Positions 35,003 to 45,040 are shown, numbered from the stretch's first letter. The stretch is 60,325 nucleotides of DNA from Actinomycetota bacterium (GCA_021324675.1 JAJPIR010000215.1:1-60325); one strand, 5' to 3'. Program-made: numbers and translations. The notes: generated from the letters alone by a model not told the origin.

Positions 35003-35860
35003 CTAAGGGAGGGTCAAGATCTCTGCCCCATCCGCCGTGACAACGAGGGTGTGCTCGAACTGGGCGGTGCGCTGCTTGTCTTTGGTGGTTACCGTCCAAC
35101 CATCCGGCCACACATCGTAGTCAACCGTACCGAGCGTAATCATCGGTTCGACGGTGAAGGTCATACCCTCCTCCAGCACGGTGTCCACGGCGGGCTCGTC
35201 GTAGTGCAGCACGACCAGTTTGCCGTGGAAGCAACGCCCGATCCCATGGCCGGTGAAGTCGCGAACGACGCCATAGCCGAAGCGCTTGGCGTAGGCCTCG
35301 ATGACCCGCCCGATGACGTTGAGCTGCCGGCCCGGGCGCACCGCGCGGATCCCGCGCATCATCGCCTCGTGGGTGCGCTCGACCAGCAACCGGTCCTGTT
35401 CAGCCACCTCCCCGGCCAGGAAGGTGGCGTTGGTGTCGCCGTGCACGCCGCCGATGAAGGCGGTGACGTCGATGTTGACGATGTCACCATCCTCGATCAC
35501 CGTCGAGTCGGGGATGCCGTGGCAGATCACCTCGTTCAGGGAGGTGCAGCACGATTTGGGGAAGCCCTTGTAGCCCAGCGTCGACGGATATGCGTGGTGG
35601 TCGAGCAGGAACTCGTGTACCACCCGGTCCACCTCATCGGTCGTGACGCCGGGCGCCACCATGCGCCCACCCTCGGCAAGTGCCTGCGCAGCGATCTTGC
35701 TGGCTACCCGCATCGCCTCGATCACCTCGGGCGGCTGAACCAGCGGGTCGGTGCACGGGCTAGGCGTTGCCTTGCCGACGTACTCGGGCCGCCGGATCTC
35801 CGGTGGCACTGGCCGCCTGGGTGTTTGCACGCCAGGGCGCAACGGCGTTCTCACGGGCAT
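35003..35860 (-). CDS. map: Type I methionine aminopeptidase
   Basis: The 285-residue enzyme removes N-terminal methionine from nascent proteins. Metal ligands are visible in [20 protein letters not shown] (two Asp), [11 protein letters not shown] (His), TVEPMI (Glu) and [10 protein letters not shown] (Glu). The N-terminal extension of about 40 residues is typical of actinobacterial MapB (Rv2861c position). It is probably co-transcribed with cobQ, whose ATG is 11 bases after the map stop. Confidence 0.96.
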   Translation of the reverse strand: MPVRTPLRPGVQTPRRPVPPEIRRPEYVGKATPSPCTDPLVQPPEVIEAMRVASKIAAQALAEGGRMVAPGVTTDEVDRVVHEFLLDHHAYPSTLGYKGFPKSCCTSLNEVICHGIPDSTVIEDGDIVNIDVTAFIGGVHGDTNATFLAGEVAEQDRLLVERTHEAMMRGIRAVRPGRQLNVIGRVIEAYAKRFGYGVVRDFTGHGIGRCFHGKLVVLHYDEPAVDTVLEEGMTFTVEPMITLGTVDYDVWPDGWTVTTKDKQRTAQFEHTLVVTADGAEILTLP

Positions 35861-35919
35861 ACCCCCACTCTATGCCCGATGTAGGTCGATGCCGGGGGCT
35901 CTGTACCGGGTCAGGGCGG

Positions 35920-37746
35920 TCACGGCGCGGGCAGCGCGGACAGGAAGCGCCGGGATACCTCCAGGGCGGGAGCGGATGACCCGGCACCGACGACCAGGGT
36001 TGCGAAGGCAAGATCACCACGGAACCCGACGAACCAGCCATGGGCGCCGGTAGGGTTGTCTTGCGCGATCCCGGTCTGGCCGAAAAGATCACCCTGATCT
36101 GCCAGGCCCTGAGCGGTGCCCTGGGTGACTGCCTCCCGCATCATCACGTGCAGCGCGTCGGCGACCTCGCGCGGCATCGGAGCCACCGGCCCCAGCGCCA
36201 CGTGCGTCGGTATGCCCCTGATCAGGACCGGGGTCGGGAGTTTCCCGCCAGCGGACACTGTCGACGCGACCAGCGCCATACCGAACGGGCTGGCGAGCAC
36301 CCGTCCCTGCCCAAAGCCGTTTTCCGCACGCCGCACCATCGACTCCGAAGGTGGAACCTGACCGGTGAAGGTGGTGATGCCGGCAACGCCGTAATCCATC
36401 CCAATCCCCATCTGGTCCGCTGCATCGGTCAACGCACCAGCCGCGAGACGGGCCGCCAGTTGGGCGAAAGTGGTGTTGCAAGAGCGGGCGAATGCGGTGT
36501 GAAGCGGCACTGTGCCCAGGTCGAACAGATGGTCATTAGGCACCACGCGCTCGCCGACGATGGTGGTCGCCGGGCAAGCCACCGGCGAATCCACCGTGAC
36601 CTGCTTGGCTTCCAGCGCCGCCACCGCGGTAACGACCTTGAAAGTCGAGCCCGGCGGGTAGCGTCCGGTCAGCGCTAACGGGCCTCTGGCATCGGCGGCG
36701 CTATTCTGCGCGACCCCGAGAATCTCGCCCGTCGACGGTTGGAGTGCCACGATCATCGCAGCGTTGGGCACTGCGTCGACGGCGTGTTCTGCGTCGGTCT
36801 GCACCGCACGGTCGACCGTGGTGGTCACTGTCGGCAGCGCATGTGGCTGCTGGGAGACGAGGGCTTCCACGTCGTCGCCCATCGGATTGACCGTGACGAC
36901 GCGCCATCCGGCGGCATTGTCGAGCTGCTGCTCGACGACCCCACGAATGCCGGGCACCAGTTGGGTGGCGAATCCTTGATCGGGTCCAAGGAGCTGTCGC
37001 TGGGTGGGAAAGCTCACCCCGGGCAGATCGTCGATGCGATCACGCACCGATTGGTAATCGTTGTCCCGCAACACGCCCACCACGCTGGGCTGCCCCGCGG
37101 GGGCCGCATTGGCCGCTGCAAGGATCGACTGCTCGGTGATCGAAGGATCGAAATGCCCGAGGGCCTCCGCCAGCCGAGCGGCCACCGCAGCCAGATCGGC
37201 GATCTTGCTGCGATCTAGCTTGACGTTGACCACGGTTTGCCAGGTCAACAGCGGCGTCCCGGCCCGATCGACCACTGCGGGCGGATCCGCTGGTACCACG
37301 CGCAGGGCCAGCCGTTGCTGTGCGGACAGGCGCGGGTGGAGCACCGCTGGGCTCCACCGCACTGACCAACCTCCCGACGTGGCCGCCGGGACGAGATCGA
37401 AACCGCCCGTGTAGCGCCATAGCCGGTTTCGACCCAGGTTCCAGGCTGCGGAGAAGGAGGCCGAGGCGATGTGGTCGCCGGAATGCGTATCACCCAGAGT
37501 GAACTTCACGCTCTGCGGTCTCAGTTCGTCGCGGACCTGCCGGATCAGTTCCGTCGCAGCGGACGGATTGTCGGTGAGCTGCCCAGCTCCCACAGCGTCG
37601 CCGCGGGCCAGCGCAGCCAGGAACGCCGCCGCGGTGTCACGCGGATCGCTGCCGAAGATCCCGCAGCCCACCAGCAACGCCGAGATCAAGGCAACAGTCA
37701 CCGTCACGGCCGCCAGGCGGGCGGTTACCGGACGTTGTCGACGCAC
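35920..37746 (-). CDS. Penicillin-binding lipoprotein with MecA-like N-domain and QTG instead of KTG
   Basis: The 608-residue protein is the Rv2864c-type transpeptidase. It has a signal with lipobox LLVGC (Cys28), an NTF2-like MecA N-terminal domain (GSDPRDTAAAFLAALARGD), a dimerisation domain and a transpeptidase domain. The active serine lies in PPGSTFKVV (near residue 366) and SxN in ARSCNTTFA (near 422). Where KTG is expected it reads LFGQTGIAQD (near 555), so the conserved Lys is Gln (CAG). It may bind beta-lactams or substrate poorly. It acts outside the membrane in peptidoglycan cross-linking, if active. Confidence 0.88.
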   Translation of the reverse strand: MRRQRPVTARLAAVTVTVALISALLVGCGIFGSDPRDTAAAFLAALARGDAVGAGQLTDNPSAATELIRQVRDELRPQSVKFTLGDTHSGDHIASASFSAAWNLGRNRLWRYTGGFDLVPAATSGGWSVRWSPAVLHPRLSAQQRLALRVVPADPPAVVDRAGTPLLTWQTVVNVKLDRSKIADLAAVAARLAEALGHFDPSITEQSILAAANAAPAGQPSVVGVLRDNDYQSVRDRIDDLPGVSFPTQRQLLGPDQGFATQLVPGIRGVVEQQLDNAAGWRVVTVNPMGDDVEALVSQQPHALPTVTTTVDRAVQTDAEHAVDAVPNAAMIVALQPSTGEILGVAQNSAADARGPLALTGRYPPGSTFKVVTAVAALEAKQVTVDSPVACPATTIVGERVVPNDHLFDLGTVPLHTAFARSCNTTFAQLAARLAAGALTDAADQMGIGMDYGVAGITTFTGQVPPSESMVRRAENGFGQGRVLASPFGMALVASTVSAGGKLPTPVLIRGIPTHVALGPVAPMPREVADALHVMMREAVTQGTAQGLADQGDLFGQTGIAQDNPTGAHGWFVGFRGDLAFATLVVGAGSSAPALEVSRRFLSALPAP

Positions 37747-37788
37747 GGCCGCGAGTATGCCCCTAGTCGGCGCACTGGAGCGACGATC

Positions 37789-38646
37789 CTAAAACAGCAC
37801 CGTGGCGAAGCAGCCCACCTGGGTGAAGCCGACTCGCCGGTAGGTGGCACGGGCCGGAAGGTTGTAGGCGTTGACGTAGAGGCTGGCGATCCGGCCCATC
37901 TGCTGCAGCCGCTGCACCACGGCCGCGGTCGCGGCTGCCGCCAAGCCTTGCCCCCGCCGAGCGGGATGCACCCACACTCCTTGGATTTGACCAACTGTGG
38001 ACGACATCGCTCCGATCTCCGCCTTGAAGACCACCTCACCGGCCTCGAACCGGGCAAACGCGCGGCCCGCTGCGATCAACTCGGCAACGCGGGACCGGTA
38101 CCCGGCGCCACCATCCGGTAACCGGGGATCAATACCGACCTCCTCGGTGAACATAGCCACCGCAGCCGGCAGGTACTGATCCAGCTCGTGCAGGCGCACT
38201 GGCCGCACCAGCGGATCGGGCGGTACCCGGGGCGGCTCGGTCAGCACAAGCAGCGGCTGGTCCGGCCGTTCCTCGCGGGCAGGCCCCCAGCTGCCACCAA
38301 GCTGCTCCCACAGCGCGAGCACGTGATCAGCCGGCCCCACCATCGAGGAACAGCACCTGGCCCGGCGGGCCGCGCGATCAGCGAAAGCGCGGATCGCGGG
38401 GCGGCCCCCGCACAGCGGGACCAGATTGGCACCGGAGAAGCACAGCCCAGCCAGCTCAGCATCGCGTCCCCGTGCCGGATCACGGGTGAAACCCCACAGC
38501 TCGCCACCGAGCCGCCATGGGTCCAGGCCACCGTATTCGATCCGCGCTGCAACCATGCAGGACATCACGGGATCTGTGGCCAGCACCGCACGGACACTGC
38601 GTGCATGGCGGTCGTCTAGCAGGTGCGCGCTCGCGTGCTTGAGCAC
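37789..38646 (-). CDS. GNAT acetyltransferase with DUF4081 N-terminal domain
   Basis: The 285-residue protein has an N-terminal DUF4081 domain (PVMSCMVAARIEYGGLDPWRLGGELWGF) and a C-terminal GNAT domain whose acetyl-CoA loop is VWVHPARRGQGLAAAATAAVVQ. The closing LYVNAYNLPARATYRRVGFTQVG is characteristic. It corresponds in position to Rv2867c, upstream of ispG. The substrate is unknown. Confidence 0.88.
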   Translation of the reverse strand: MLKHASAHLLDDRHARSVRAVLATDPVMSCMVAARIEYGGLDPWRLGGELWGFTRDPARGRDAELAGLCFSGANLVPLCGGRPAIRAFADRAARRARCCSSMVGPADHVLALWEQLGGSWGPAREERPDQPLLVLTEPPRVPPDPLVRPVRLHELDQYLPAAVAMFTEEVGIDPRLPDGGAGYRSRVAELIAAGRAFARFEAGEVVFKAEIGAMSSTVGQIQGVWVHPARRGQGLAAAATAAVVQRLQQMGRIASLYVNAYNLPARATYRRVGFTQVGCFATVLF

Positions 38647-38680
38647 CTACCTAGCGTGCCAGAACGGTGCCTGGCCGGGC

Positions 38681-39787
38681 TCAGGAACCCTCCTGCGCCA
38701 ACCGGAAAGCCTCCTCGATGAGGGTTTCGACGATCTGCGACTCAGGGACGGTCTTGATTACCTCGCCCCGCACGAAGATCTGACCCTTACCGTTGCCCGA
38801 GGCTACCCCCAGATCGGCTTCGCGGGCCTCTCCCGGTCCGTTGACCACACAGCCCATCACCGCCACCCGCAGCGGCACCTCCATGCCCTGCAGCCCGGCA
38901 GTCACCTCGTCGGCGAGCTTGTAGACATCTACTTGGGCTCGCCCACACGACGGGCACGACACGATCTCCAACCGGCGGGTCCGCAGGTTCAGCGACTCCA
39001 GGATCTGAAGGCCAACCTTGACCTCCTCGACCGGCGGGGCGGACAGCGAGACCCGGATGGTGTCGCCGATGCCCTGGCTGAGCAACGCCCCGAATGCAGT
39101 CGCTGACTTGATGGTGCCCTGGAAGGCCGGTCCCGCCTCAGTGACCCCGAGATGCAACGGGTAGTCACATTGCGCAGCAAGTTGCTGGTAAGCGCGCACC
39201 ATGACAACGGGGTCGTGGTGTTTGACGGAGATTTTGATGTCGTGGAAGTCGTGCTCGGCGAACAGGCTGGCTTCCCACAGCGCCGACTCGACAAGAGCCT
39301 CTGGGGTCGCCTTGCCGTATTTGGTCAAGATCTTGGGGTCCAGCGAGCCGGCGTTGACGCCGATCCGGATCGGGATGCCGGCGTCCTTGGCCGCCTTGGC
39401 GATCTCACCGACCCGGTCGTCGAACTTCTTGATATTCCCCGGATTGACCCGCACGGCGGCGCATCCCGCTTCGATTGCGGCGAAGACGTACTTGGGCTGG
39501 AAATGAATGTCGGCGATCACCGGGATGCGCGACTTTCGCGCGATGGCCGGTAGCGCCGCGGCGTCGTCGGCGCTGGGCACGGCAACCCGCACGATGTCGC
39601 AGCCGGCCGCGGTCAGCTCGGCGATCTGTTGCAAGGTGGCGTTGACGTCGGCAGTGAGCGTGGTCGTCATCGACTGCACGGACACCGGGTAGTCACTGCC
39701 CACGCCAACGGACCCGACCTGTAGCTGGCGGGTCTGGCGACGCTCGGCCAGTACCGGCGGCGGCACGGCAGGCATACCGATCATCAT
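38681..39787 (-). CDS. ispG: 4-hydroxy-3-methylbut-2-enyl diphosphate synthase (flavodoxin/ferredoxin)
   Basis: The 368-residue MEP-pathway iron-sulfur enzyme reduces MEcPP to HMBPP. The TIM-barrel part shows [22 protein letters not shown] and [18 protein letters not shown]. The [4Fe-4S] cysteines lie in [12 protein letters not shown] and [16 protein letters not shown]. The start ATGATG at 39787 leaves a short gap after rip1, and dxr-rip1-ispG is the same operon as in mycobacteria. Confidence 0.97.
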   Translation of the reverse strand: MMIGMPAVPPPVLAERRQTRQLQVGSVGVGSDYPVSVQSMTTTLTADVNATLQQIAELTAAGCDIVRVAVPSADDAAALPAIARKSRIPVIADIHFQPKYVFAAIEAGCAAVRVNPGNIKKFDDRVGEIAKAAKDAGIPIRIGVNAGSLDPKILTKYGKATPEALVESALWEASLFAEHDFHDIKISVKHHDPVVMVRAYQQLAAQCDYPLHLGVTEAGPAFQGTIKSATAFGALLSQGIGDTIRVSLSAPPVEEVKVGLQILESLNLRTRRLEIVSCPSCGRAQVDVYKLADEVTAGLQGMEVPLRVAVMGCVVNGPGEAREADLGVASGNGKGQIFVRGEVIKTVPESQIVETLIEEAFRLAQEGS

Positions 39788-39803
39788 GGGAGGCCTCTAT
39801 CGG

Positions 39804-41012
39804 TTATCGGTGTAGGCGGATCGGGTTGACGATGTCTGCGGTGATCGTCAACAGGCTCACGCCGATGAAGACCACGATGACCGCGTAGGTCAGCGGCATC
39901 AGCCTGGTGTAGTCGACCGGGGGCCCATTCGCGCGCCCCGTGGCCCGCCGGATGGCATTGCGGATGCCCTCGTAAACGTTCACCGCGATGTGGCCGCCGT
40001 CCAGCGGAAGCAGCGGCAACAGGTTGAATACCCCAAGGAAAAGATTCATCGCGACAAGGAGGAACAAGAAGAACCACCACGCGCCGAAACCAGCGGCGTC
40101 ACCACCGAGCACGCTGGCACCAACCACGCTGAAGGGGGTGTCCGGTCGATCCTGCCCGGCGATCCGATCCAGCAACGCCGGAATGCGTTGCGGGAACTCC
40201 TTCACGCCCTGCCAGGTGTTAGCGAACATGGTGCCGGTGAAAGTGACGGTCTTGCCTACCGCCTCCACCGGTCCGTACCGCGGCGTCACAGCGGTTTGCC
40301 GGGGCGGCGACACGCCGATCGCCCCGACGAGCTCGTTACCCTTGCCCCCTAACGCCGATACGGGGACCCGGGCCACATCGATCACCACCGTGCGTTGCTG
40401 CCCGTTCCGGTCGAACCGTACCTCGGTAGGCCCGGACCGGCTGTGGATGGCGTTGACCAGGTCATCGAAATCACGTACTGGGCTACCCGCCACGGCGAGC
40501 ACGCGATCCCCCGGCTGCAATCCGGCATCCCGGGCGGGCGCTGGGGAGCCTGGCCGGCAGGAACCGTCGGCCAGCATCGTGATACACGGGCTCACCGCGG
40601 ACACCACCGCTGGGGTGGGCGCTGGATTGAGGTTGGGCAGGCCGGTCGACACCGCCATCGCGTAGATCAGCACGATCCCGAGGACGAAATGGGTCAACGC
40701 GCCCGCTGACAACACCACTACCCGCTGCCAGGCGGGGAATCGGATGAACGCACGCCTGCGGTCATCCGGGTCGGACAGCTCCTCCAGTGCGGTCATGCCA
40801 GCGATATCACAAAAGCCACCCGCCGGGATCAATTTGAGCCCGTACTCGGTCTCGCCGCGCCGGAACGAGAACAAAGTGGGGCCGAATCCGATGAAATAGC
40901 GCCGCACCTTCATTCCGAAGGCCTTTGCGGTGCCCATGTGGCCGGCCTCGTGCAAGGCGATAGAGATCCCGATACCCGCTGCGAACAGCACTACCCCCAG
41001 CACGAACGCCAC
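39804..41012 (-). CDS. rip1: Site-2 zinc metalloprotease Rip1/RseP family
   Basis: The 402-residue intramembrane protease has the zinc motif HEAGH (residues 21-25) in the first membrane segment, a PDZ domain (about 120-200, DAGLQPGDRVLAVAGSPV), and the second catalytic block NLLPLLPLDGGHI. It cleaves membrane-bound anti-sigma factors in regulated intramembrane proteolysis. The GTG at 41012 is preferred over the ATG at 41033 because GAGGAGGAG lies 5-8 bases before it. The location between dxr and ispG is conserved (Rv2869c). Confidence 0.95.
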   Translation of the reverse strand: MAFVLGVVLFAAGIGISIALHEAGHMGTAKAFGMKVRRYFIGFGPTLFSFRRGETEYGLKLIPAGGFCDIAGMTALEELSDPDDRRRAFIRFPAWQRVVVLSAGALTHFVLGIVLIYAMAVSTGLPNLNPAPTPAVVSAVSPCITMLADGSCRPGSPAPARDAGLQPGDRVLAVAGSPVRDFDDLVNAIHSRSGPTEVRFDRNGQQRTVVIDVARVPVSALGGKGNELVGAIGVSPPRQTAVTPRYGPVEAVGKTVTFTGTMFANTWQGVKEFPQRIPALLDRIAGQDRPDTPFSVVGASVLGGDAAGFGAWWFFLFLLVAMNLFLGVFNLLPLLPLDGGHIAVNVYEGIRNAIRRATGRANGPPVDYTRLMPLTYAVIVVFIGVSLLTITADIVNPIRLHR

Positions 41013-41040
41013 GTTGTGCTCCTCCTCATCCAAGGGCTCC

Positions 41041-42288
41041 TCACTCGGGGCTCTTACTCGCTGGTGCGAGGTGACCGCCCAGCAGCTCGGTGGCCCTAGC
41101 TCGGGCCCACTCCTCGGCGGCTAGTACGTCATCCACCGTAGCCGGATCGGCTTGCCACCCTGTTGACTCGCCCACCACAGCCGCTACTGCGTCGACGATC
41201 CCGCGGAAGGGGATGCGGCCGTCCAGGAAGGCTGCCACGGCCTCCTCGTTGGCCGCATTGAACACCGCAGGCACGCAGCCTCCGGCAGCACCTGCTGACT
41301 TGGCCAGCTCGAGGGCAGGGAAGGTTTCGGCATCCACCGGTTCGAACGTCCAGCTCGCCGGGTTGCTGAAGTCGCACGCCGGTGCGGCGCCGGAAACCCG
41401 GTCCGGCCAGCCGAGCGCTAGAGCGATCGGCAACCGCATGTCCGGCGGGCTGGCTTGGGCAATCGTCGAACCGTCCACAAAGGTGACCATGGAGTGAATC
41501 ACCGACTGCGGGTGCACGACGACGTCGATGCGGTCATAGGGAATATCGAACAGCAGGTGTGTCTCGATCAGTTCCAAGCCCTTGTTCACGAGGGTGGCCG
41601 AGTTCACCGTGACTACGGGACCCATCCGCCAGGTGGGATGGGCCAGCGCCTGCTGCGGGGTGACCCCGTCGAGTTGTTCGGGGCGGCACCCGCGAAACGG
41701 GCCGCCGGAAGCAGTCAGCACCAGCCGCGCCACCTCGGCTCGGCTGCCCGCACGCAGGCACTGGGCCAGCGCAGAGTGCTCGGAGTCCACCGGCACGATC
41801 TGACCGGGCGCGGCTGCGCGGGTGACCAGGGTGCCGCCTGCCACCAGGGACTCCTTGTTGGCCAGCGCCAGGGTGGCACCGCTGCGCAGGGCAGCCAGCG
41901 TCGGAGCGAGACCGCGCGATCCGGTGACACCGTTGAGCACCACATCAGCGGGCTGGGTAGCGACCAGCTCAGCAGCGGCATCGGGGCCGACGAGAATCCG
42001 CGGCATCCGGTAGCCGCCCTGGCTGTAGCCGCATCGCTGCGCCTCGGCGAACAGGGCCAGCTGGAGATCCTGCGCAGCCCGGCCGCGGGCCACGGCAACA
42101 GCGCTGGCTCCGGTCTGCAGCACCTGCGCGGCCAGCGCCTGCGGATCTGTGCCGCCGGCCGCCAGCCCGACCACCTGGAAGCGCTGCGGGTTTCGGCGCA
42201 CCACGTCGAGTGCCTGTACACCAATCGATCCGGTGCTACCCAGCAGCAACACCGTGCGAGGCCGGCTTGACAGGTCCATCCACGTCAT
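41041..42288 (-). CDS. dxr: 1-deoxy-D-xylulose 5-phosphate reductoisomerase
   Basis: The 415-residue enzyme catalyses the second MEP step, DXP to MEP, with NADPH. The NADPH site is [18 protein letters not shown]; the metal/substrate block is [14 protein letters not shown] and [31 protein letters not shown] follows. The product feeds the downstream ispG product line. [10 protein letters not shown] is a plausible N-terminus at 42288. Confidence 0.97.
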   Translation of the reverse strand: MTWMDLSSRPRTVLLLGSTGSIGVQALDVVRRNPQRFQVVGLAAGGTDPQALAAQVLQTGASAVAVARGRAAQDLQLALFAEAQRCGYSQGGYRMPRILVGPDAAAELVATQPADVVLNGVTGSRGLAPTLAALRSGATLALANKESLVAGGTLVTRAAAPGQIVPVDSEHSALAQCLRAGSRAEVARLVLTASGGPFRGCRPEQLDGVTPQQALAHPTWRMGPVVTVNSATLVNKGLELIETHLLFDIPYDRIDVVVHPQSVIHSMVTFVDGSTIAQASPPDMRLPIALALGWPDRVSGAAPACDFSNPASWTFEPVDAETFPALELAKSAGAAGGCVPAVFNAANEEAVAAFLDGRIPFRGIVDAVAAVVGESTGWQADPATVDDVLAAEEWARARATELLGGHLAPASKSPE

Positions 42289-42373
42289 TGTTCCCGACCG
42301 CGGGGCGTTTATGCGTGCAAGGTCACCTCACACAGATCACACCGATCGTGAGTGCTCACGGAGGAAGTCGGGC

Positions 42374-42660
42374 ATGGGCATTCTCGGTTGGATTGTTCCC
42401 GGCCTGGTTGCAGGCGCCATCGCAAAGTGATCATGCCGTGTAACGATCCCGGCGGCATCATCGTCACCATGCTGTTGGGCATTGTCGGGACCTTGATTGG
42501 CGGGTTCATCGGCAGCCGCATTTTTGGGCGAGGGTTGGAGACGTTCTGGAATCTTCAAACATGGATCGTCGCCATCATCGGATCCCTCATCTTGCTGATG
42601 CTTTACCGGCTTGCTGTCGGGACCGGCTTACTGCCGGGAGAAGAGGAGTGTGGCGCTACT
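42374..42660 (+). pseudogene. GlsB/YeaQ/YmgE-family small membrane protein, frameshifted
   Basis: A good ribosome site (GGAGGA, 42360-42365) precedes ATG 42374. The frame reads MGILGWIVPGLVAGAIAK, then TGA at 42428-42430. The family continuation is present one frame over (IMPCNDPGGIIVTMLLGIVG...FIGSRIFGRG...LILLMLYRLAVG). Restoring one base before 42428 (AAG-CTG-ATC) would rejoin it, so a single-base deletion is the simplest explanation. A -1 frameshift at AAG or a sequencing error are alternatives. These proteins have three membrane segments and an unclear stress-related role. The end is approximate: the second frame has no stop until 43056. Confidence 0.75.
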
Positions 42661-42668
42661 GACCTGCC

Positions 42669-42707
42669 GAGCTGGCGGGTACGGCGTACGCTCGGTCCCG
42701 CCAGCTC
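42669..42707 (+). terminator. Stem-loop after the GlsB-like gene
   Basis: GAGCTGGCGGG (42669-42679) pairs perfectly with CCCGCCAGCTC (42697-42707), an 11-bp GC-rich stem with a 17-base loop and no U-run. It lies between the GlsB-like gene and the DUF2631 gene and is a plausible actinobacterial terminator. Confidence 0.55.
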
Positions 42708-42765
42708 CCTAGCGGTACGCCTCCCCGTGCCTACGCCATCGGTATGCGATGATGCGGCTGTGGCT

Positions 42766-43056
42766 ATGACAGACCGGCATTCCACTGAGGCATCTCCAAC
42801 CCATGACACCCACTCGTCCCCTGGTGTTGATCCCCACGACGAACCCTCCGCTGCCTGGGGATGGCACGGGGGCTTCCCTCGCGCCGGCAAGATTGCCGGA
42901 TGGTTCACCGCGTTCGCGCTATTTGCGATGATTATTGGGAATCGCGAAGGAAATACCGAAGTGGTGTACCTGGTGTGCCTTGGCACACTGCTGGTAGTCA
43001 TGCTCATCGCAAGCCACGTGAAGGCCTACAAACAAAAGCGACGCTGGCGGGATTGA
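42766..43056 (+). CDS. DUF2631 membrane protein
   Basis: From ATG 42766 the 96-residue product contains the DUF2631 core DEPSAAWGWHGGFPRAGKIAGW followed by two membrane segments (FTAFALFAMIIGN and VVYLVCLGTLLVVMLIASHV) and a basic tail KAYKQKRRWRD. The family is actinobacterial and of unknown function; Rv2876 near dxr is similar. No ribosome site precedes the ATG, so the mRNA may be leaderless. The same frame is open back to the broken GlsB gene, which appears coincidental. Its stop overlaps the next start (TTGA). Confidence 0.7.
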   Translation: MTDRHSTEASPTHDTHSSPGVDPHDEPSAAWGWHGGFPRAGKIAGWFTAFALFAMIIGNREGNTEVVYLVCLGTLLVVMLIASHVKAYKQKRRWRD

Positions 43057-43973
43057 ACGGTTCACCGGCCGTCGAGCTAGAGATCGGCAACCGGACCGTC
43101 CGGATCACGAACCCGGACAGGGTTTATTTCCCCGCACGCGGCGAGACCAAGATCGACCTCGTCCGTTACTACCTATCAGTCGGTGACGGCATTGTGCGGG
43201 CGCTGCGCGAGCGGCCCTGTATGCTGCACCGCTTTCCCAGCGGGGTCACCGGGCCCAAGGTGTACCAGAAGCGGCTACCCGCCGGCGCTCCGCCTTGGGT
43301 GCACACCGTGCGGGTGAACTTTCCCTCCGGGCGCTCTGCGGATGAATTATGCGTCACGGACATTGCTGATGTGATCTGGGCAGTCCAGATGAGCACCGTG
43401 GAATTTCACCCCTGGAACACCCGGGCACCCGACGTCGAATTTCCTGATGAGTGGCGCATTGATCTGGACCCGCAACCCGGCACCGGATTCGGGCAAGCAC
43501 GCCGGGTGGCGTTAGTGGTGCAGGAGCTACTCGCCGACGTCGGTGCGGTGGGCTGGCCGAAGACGTCCGGTGGCCGTGGAATGCATGTCTACGTGCGAAT
43601 CCAGCCCCGCTGGAGCTTCGCCGACGTGCGCCGCGCGGCCCGCGCCTTCGCGCGGGAAGTGGAACGGCGCGCACCCGAGCTGGTCACTACCGCGTGGTGG
43701 AAACGGGACCGGATCGCCGCCGTGTTCGTGGACTGGAACCAGAACACCCGGGACCACACGATCCGCAGCGCCTACTCGGTACGGGGGATACCTGAAGCAG
43801 TGGTCTCCACGCCCTTGCGGTGGGAGGAGGTGCCCGACGCCGAGCCTGGTGATTTCACCCTGGCCACGGTGCCTGAGCGGTTCGCTCGCCTGGGCGATGT
43901 CCACGCCGGCATCGACGAGGCGGTGTTCTCCCTGGAACCGCTCCTCGAATGGGCCGATCGCGACGAGCATTGA
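43053..43973 (+). CDS. LigD-type polymerase/primase (PolDom) protein
   Basis: The 306-residue protein is a stand-alone LigD polymerase domain of the archaeo-eukaryotic primase fold. Key blocks are ITNPDRVYFPARGETKIDLVRYY, the catalytic DxD in WRIDLDPQPGTGF, TSGGRGMHVYVRI, and FVDWNQNTRDHTIRSAYSVRG. It fills gaps and adds ribonucleotides in end joining. TTG 43053 overlaps the DUF2631 stop as TTGA. The convergent gene beside it is the matching ligase. No Ku gene is in the window. Confidence 0.9.
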   Translation: MNGSPAVELEIGNRTVRITNPDRVYFPARGETKIDLVRYYLSVGDGIVRALRERPCMLHRFPSGVTGPKVYQKRLPAGAPPWVHTVRVNFPSGRSADELCVTDIADVIWAVQMSTVEFHPWNTRAPDVEFPDEWRIDLDPQPGTGFGQARRVALVVQELLADVGAVGWPKTSGGRGMHVYVRIQPRWSFADVRRAARAFAREVERRAPELVTTAWWKRDRIAAVFVDWNQNTRDHTIRSAYSVRGIPEAVVSTPLRWEEVPDAEPGDFTLATVPERFARLGDVHAGIDEAVFSLEPLLEWADRDEH

Positions 43974-43975
43974 TC

Positions 43976-45040
43976 TCAGCCGAGAAGCACGTCAGCGATG
44001 CTGAACCGGACTGGGCGCTCGAGCTGGTCGTAAGTACAGGAATGCGGGTCGCGATCGGGGCGCCAGCGGACGAATTGGGTGGTGTGGCGAAACCGGAGGC
44101 CTTCCATGTAGTCATAGCGCACCTCGACTACGCGTTCGGGCCGCAACGGGATGAACGACAGATCCTTGCCAGCATTCCACCGGCTGGTCTCGTTTTTGCG
44201 TGGGGTGCGCTCGCCCTGCTCATGAGCTGCCCAGTTCCACGGGTGCTCGTCGAATGTCGTGACCAGCGGCTGGAGCTCAGTGAGCAGGCGCTTCCGGGCG
44301 GCCATCGGAAAGGCTCCCACTACCCCGACGGAGGCCAGCATGCCCCGGTCGTCATAGAGGCCGAGTAACAGCGAGCCGACAGCGTCAGGCCCGGATTTGT
44401 GCAACCGGTAGCCGGCGACGACACAGTCGGCGGTGCGCTCATGCTTGATCTTGGTCATGACCCGCTTATCCGGTTGGTAAGGCAGATCGAGTGGCTTAGC
44501 GATCAAGCCGTCCAATCCTGCGCCTTCGAACTGCTCGAACCAGCGGCGGGCCAGCTCAAGGTCTTCCGTGGCCGGGGTGAGGTGCACCGGAGGTGCGGCC
44601 CCGGCCAGTGCATGTTGCAACTGCTCCCACCGTTGGTGCAGCGGTTGCTCGGTGAGGTCTTCGTCGCCGAGGGCGAGCAGGTCGAACGCGATAAAACTGG
44701 CCGGGGTCTGCTCGGCCAACAGGTTGACTCGACTGGCGGCAGGATGGATGCGTTGCTGCAACGCTTCGAAGTCGAGCGTGTTGCGTTTGGTGTCGGCGAT
44801 GACGATTTCGCCGTCGATGACCGCGCGGGGTGGGAAGTTGGCCAGCACAGCTGCGACGACGTCGGGGAAGTAGCGAGTCATTGGGCGCTCGTTACGGCTG
44901 CCGATTTCCACCTCATCCCCGTCGCGGAAGATGATGGATCGGAAGCCGTCCCATTTCGGTTCGTAGTGCTGGCCGGCGGGGATATCAGCGGCGGGCTTGG
45001 CCAGCATCGGAGCGACGGGGGGCATGACGGGAAGGTGCAC
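43976..45040 (-). CDS. ATP-dependent DNA ligase (LigC/LigD ligase-domain type)
   Basis: The 354-residue ligase has motif I EPKWDGFRSII (nucleophilic Lys29), motif III SFIAFDLLALG, motif IV GLDGLIAKPLDLPYQ and motif V TKIKHERTADCVVAGYR. An OB-fold C-terminus follows (VEVRYDYMEGLRFRHTTQFVRWRPD). It seals nicks using ATP, probably in end joining with the neighbouring polymerase. The stop lies 2 bases from the convergent polymerase stop. Confidence 0.92.
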   Translation of the reverse strand: MHLPVMPPVAPMLAKPAADIPAGQHYEPKWDGFRSIIFRDGDEVEIGSRNERPMTRYFPDVVAAVLANFPPRAVIDGEIVIADTKRNTLDFEALQQRIHPAASRVNLLAEQTPASFIAFDLLALGDEDLTEQPLHQRWEQLQHALAGAAPPVHLTPATEDLELARRWFEQFEGAGLDGLIAKPLDLPYQPDKRVMTKIKHERTADCVVAGYRLHKSGPDAVGSLLLGLYDDRGMLASVGVVGAFPMAARKRLLTELQPLVTTFDEHPWNWAAHEQGERTPRKNETSRWNAGKDLSFIPLRPERVVEVRYDYMEGLRFRHTTQFVRWRPDRDPHSCTYDQLERPVRFSIADVLLG

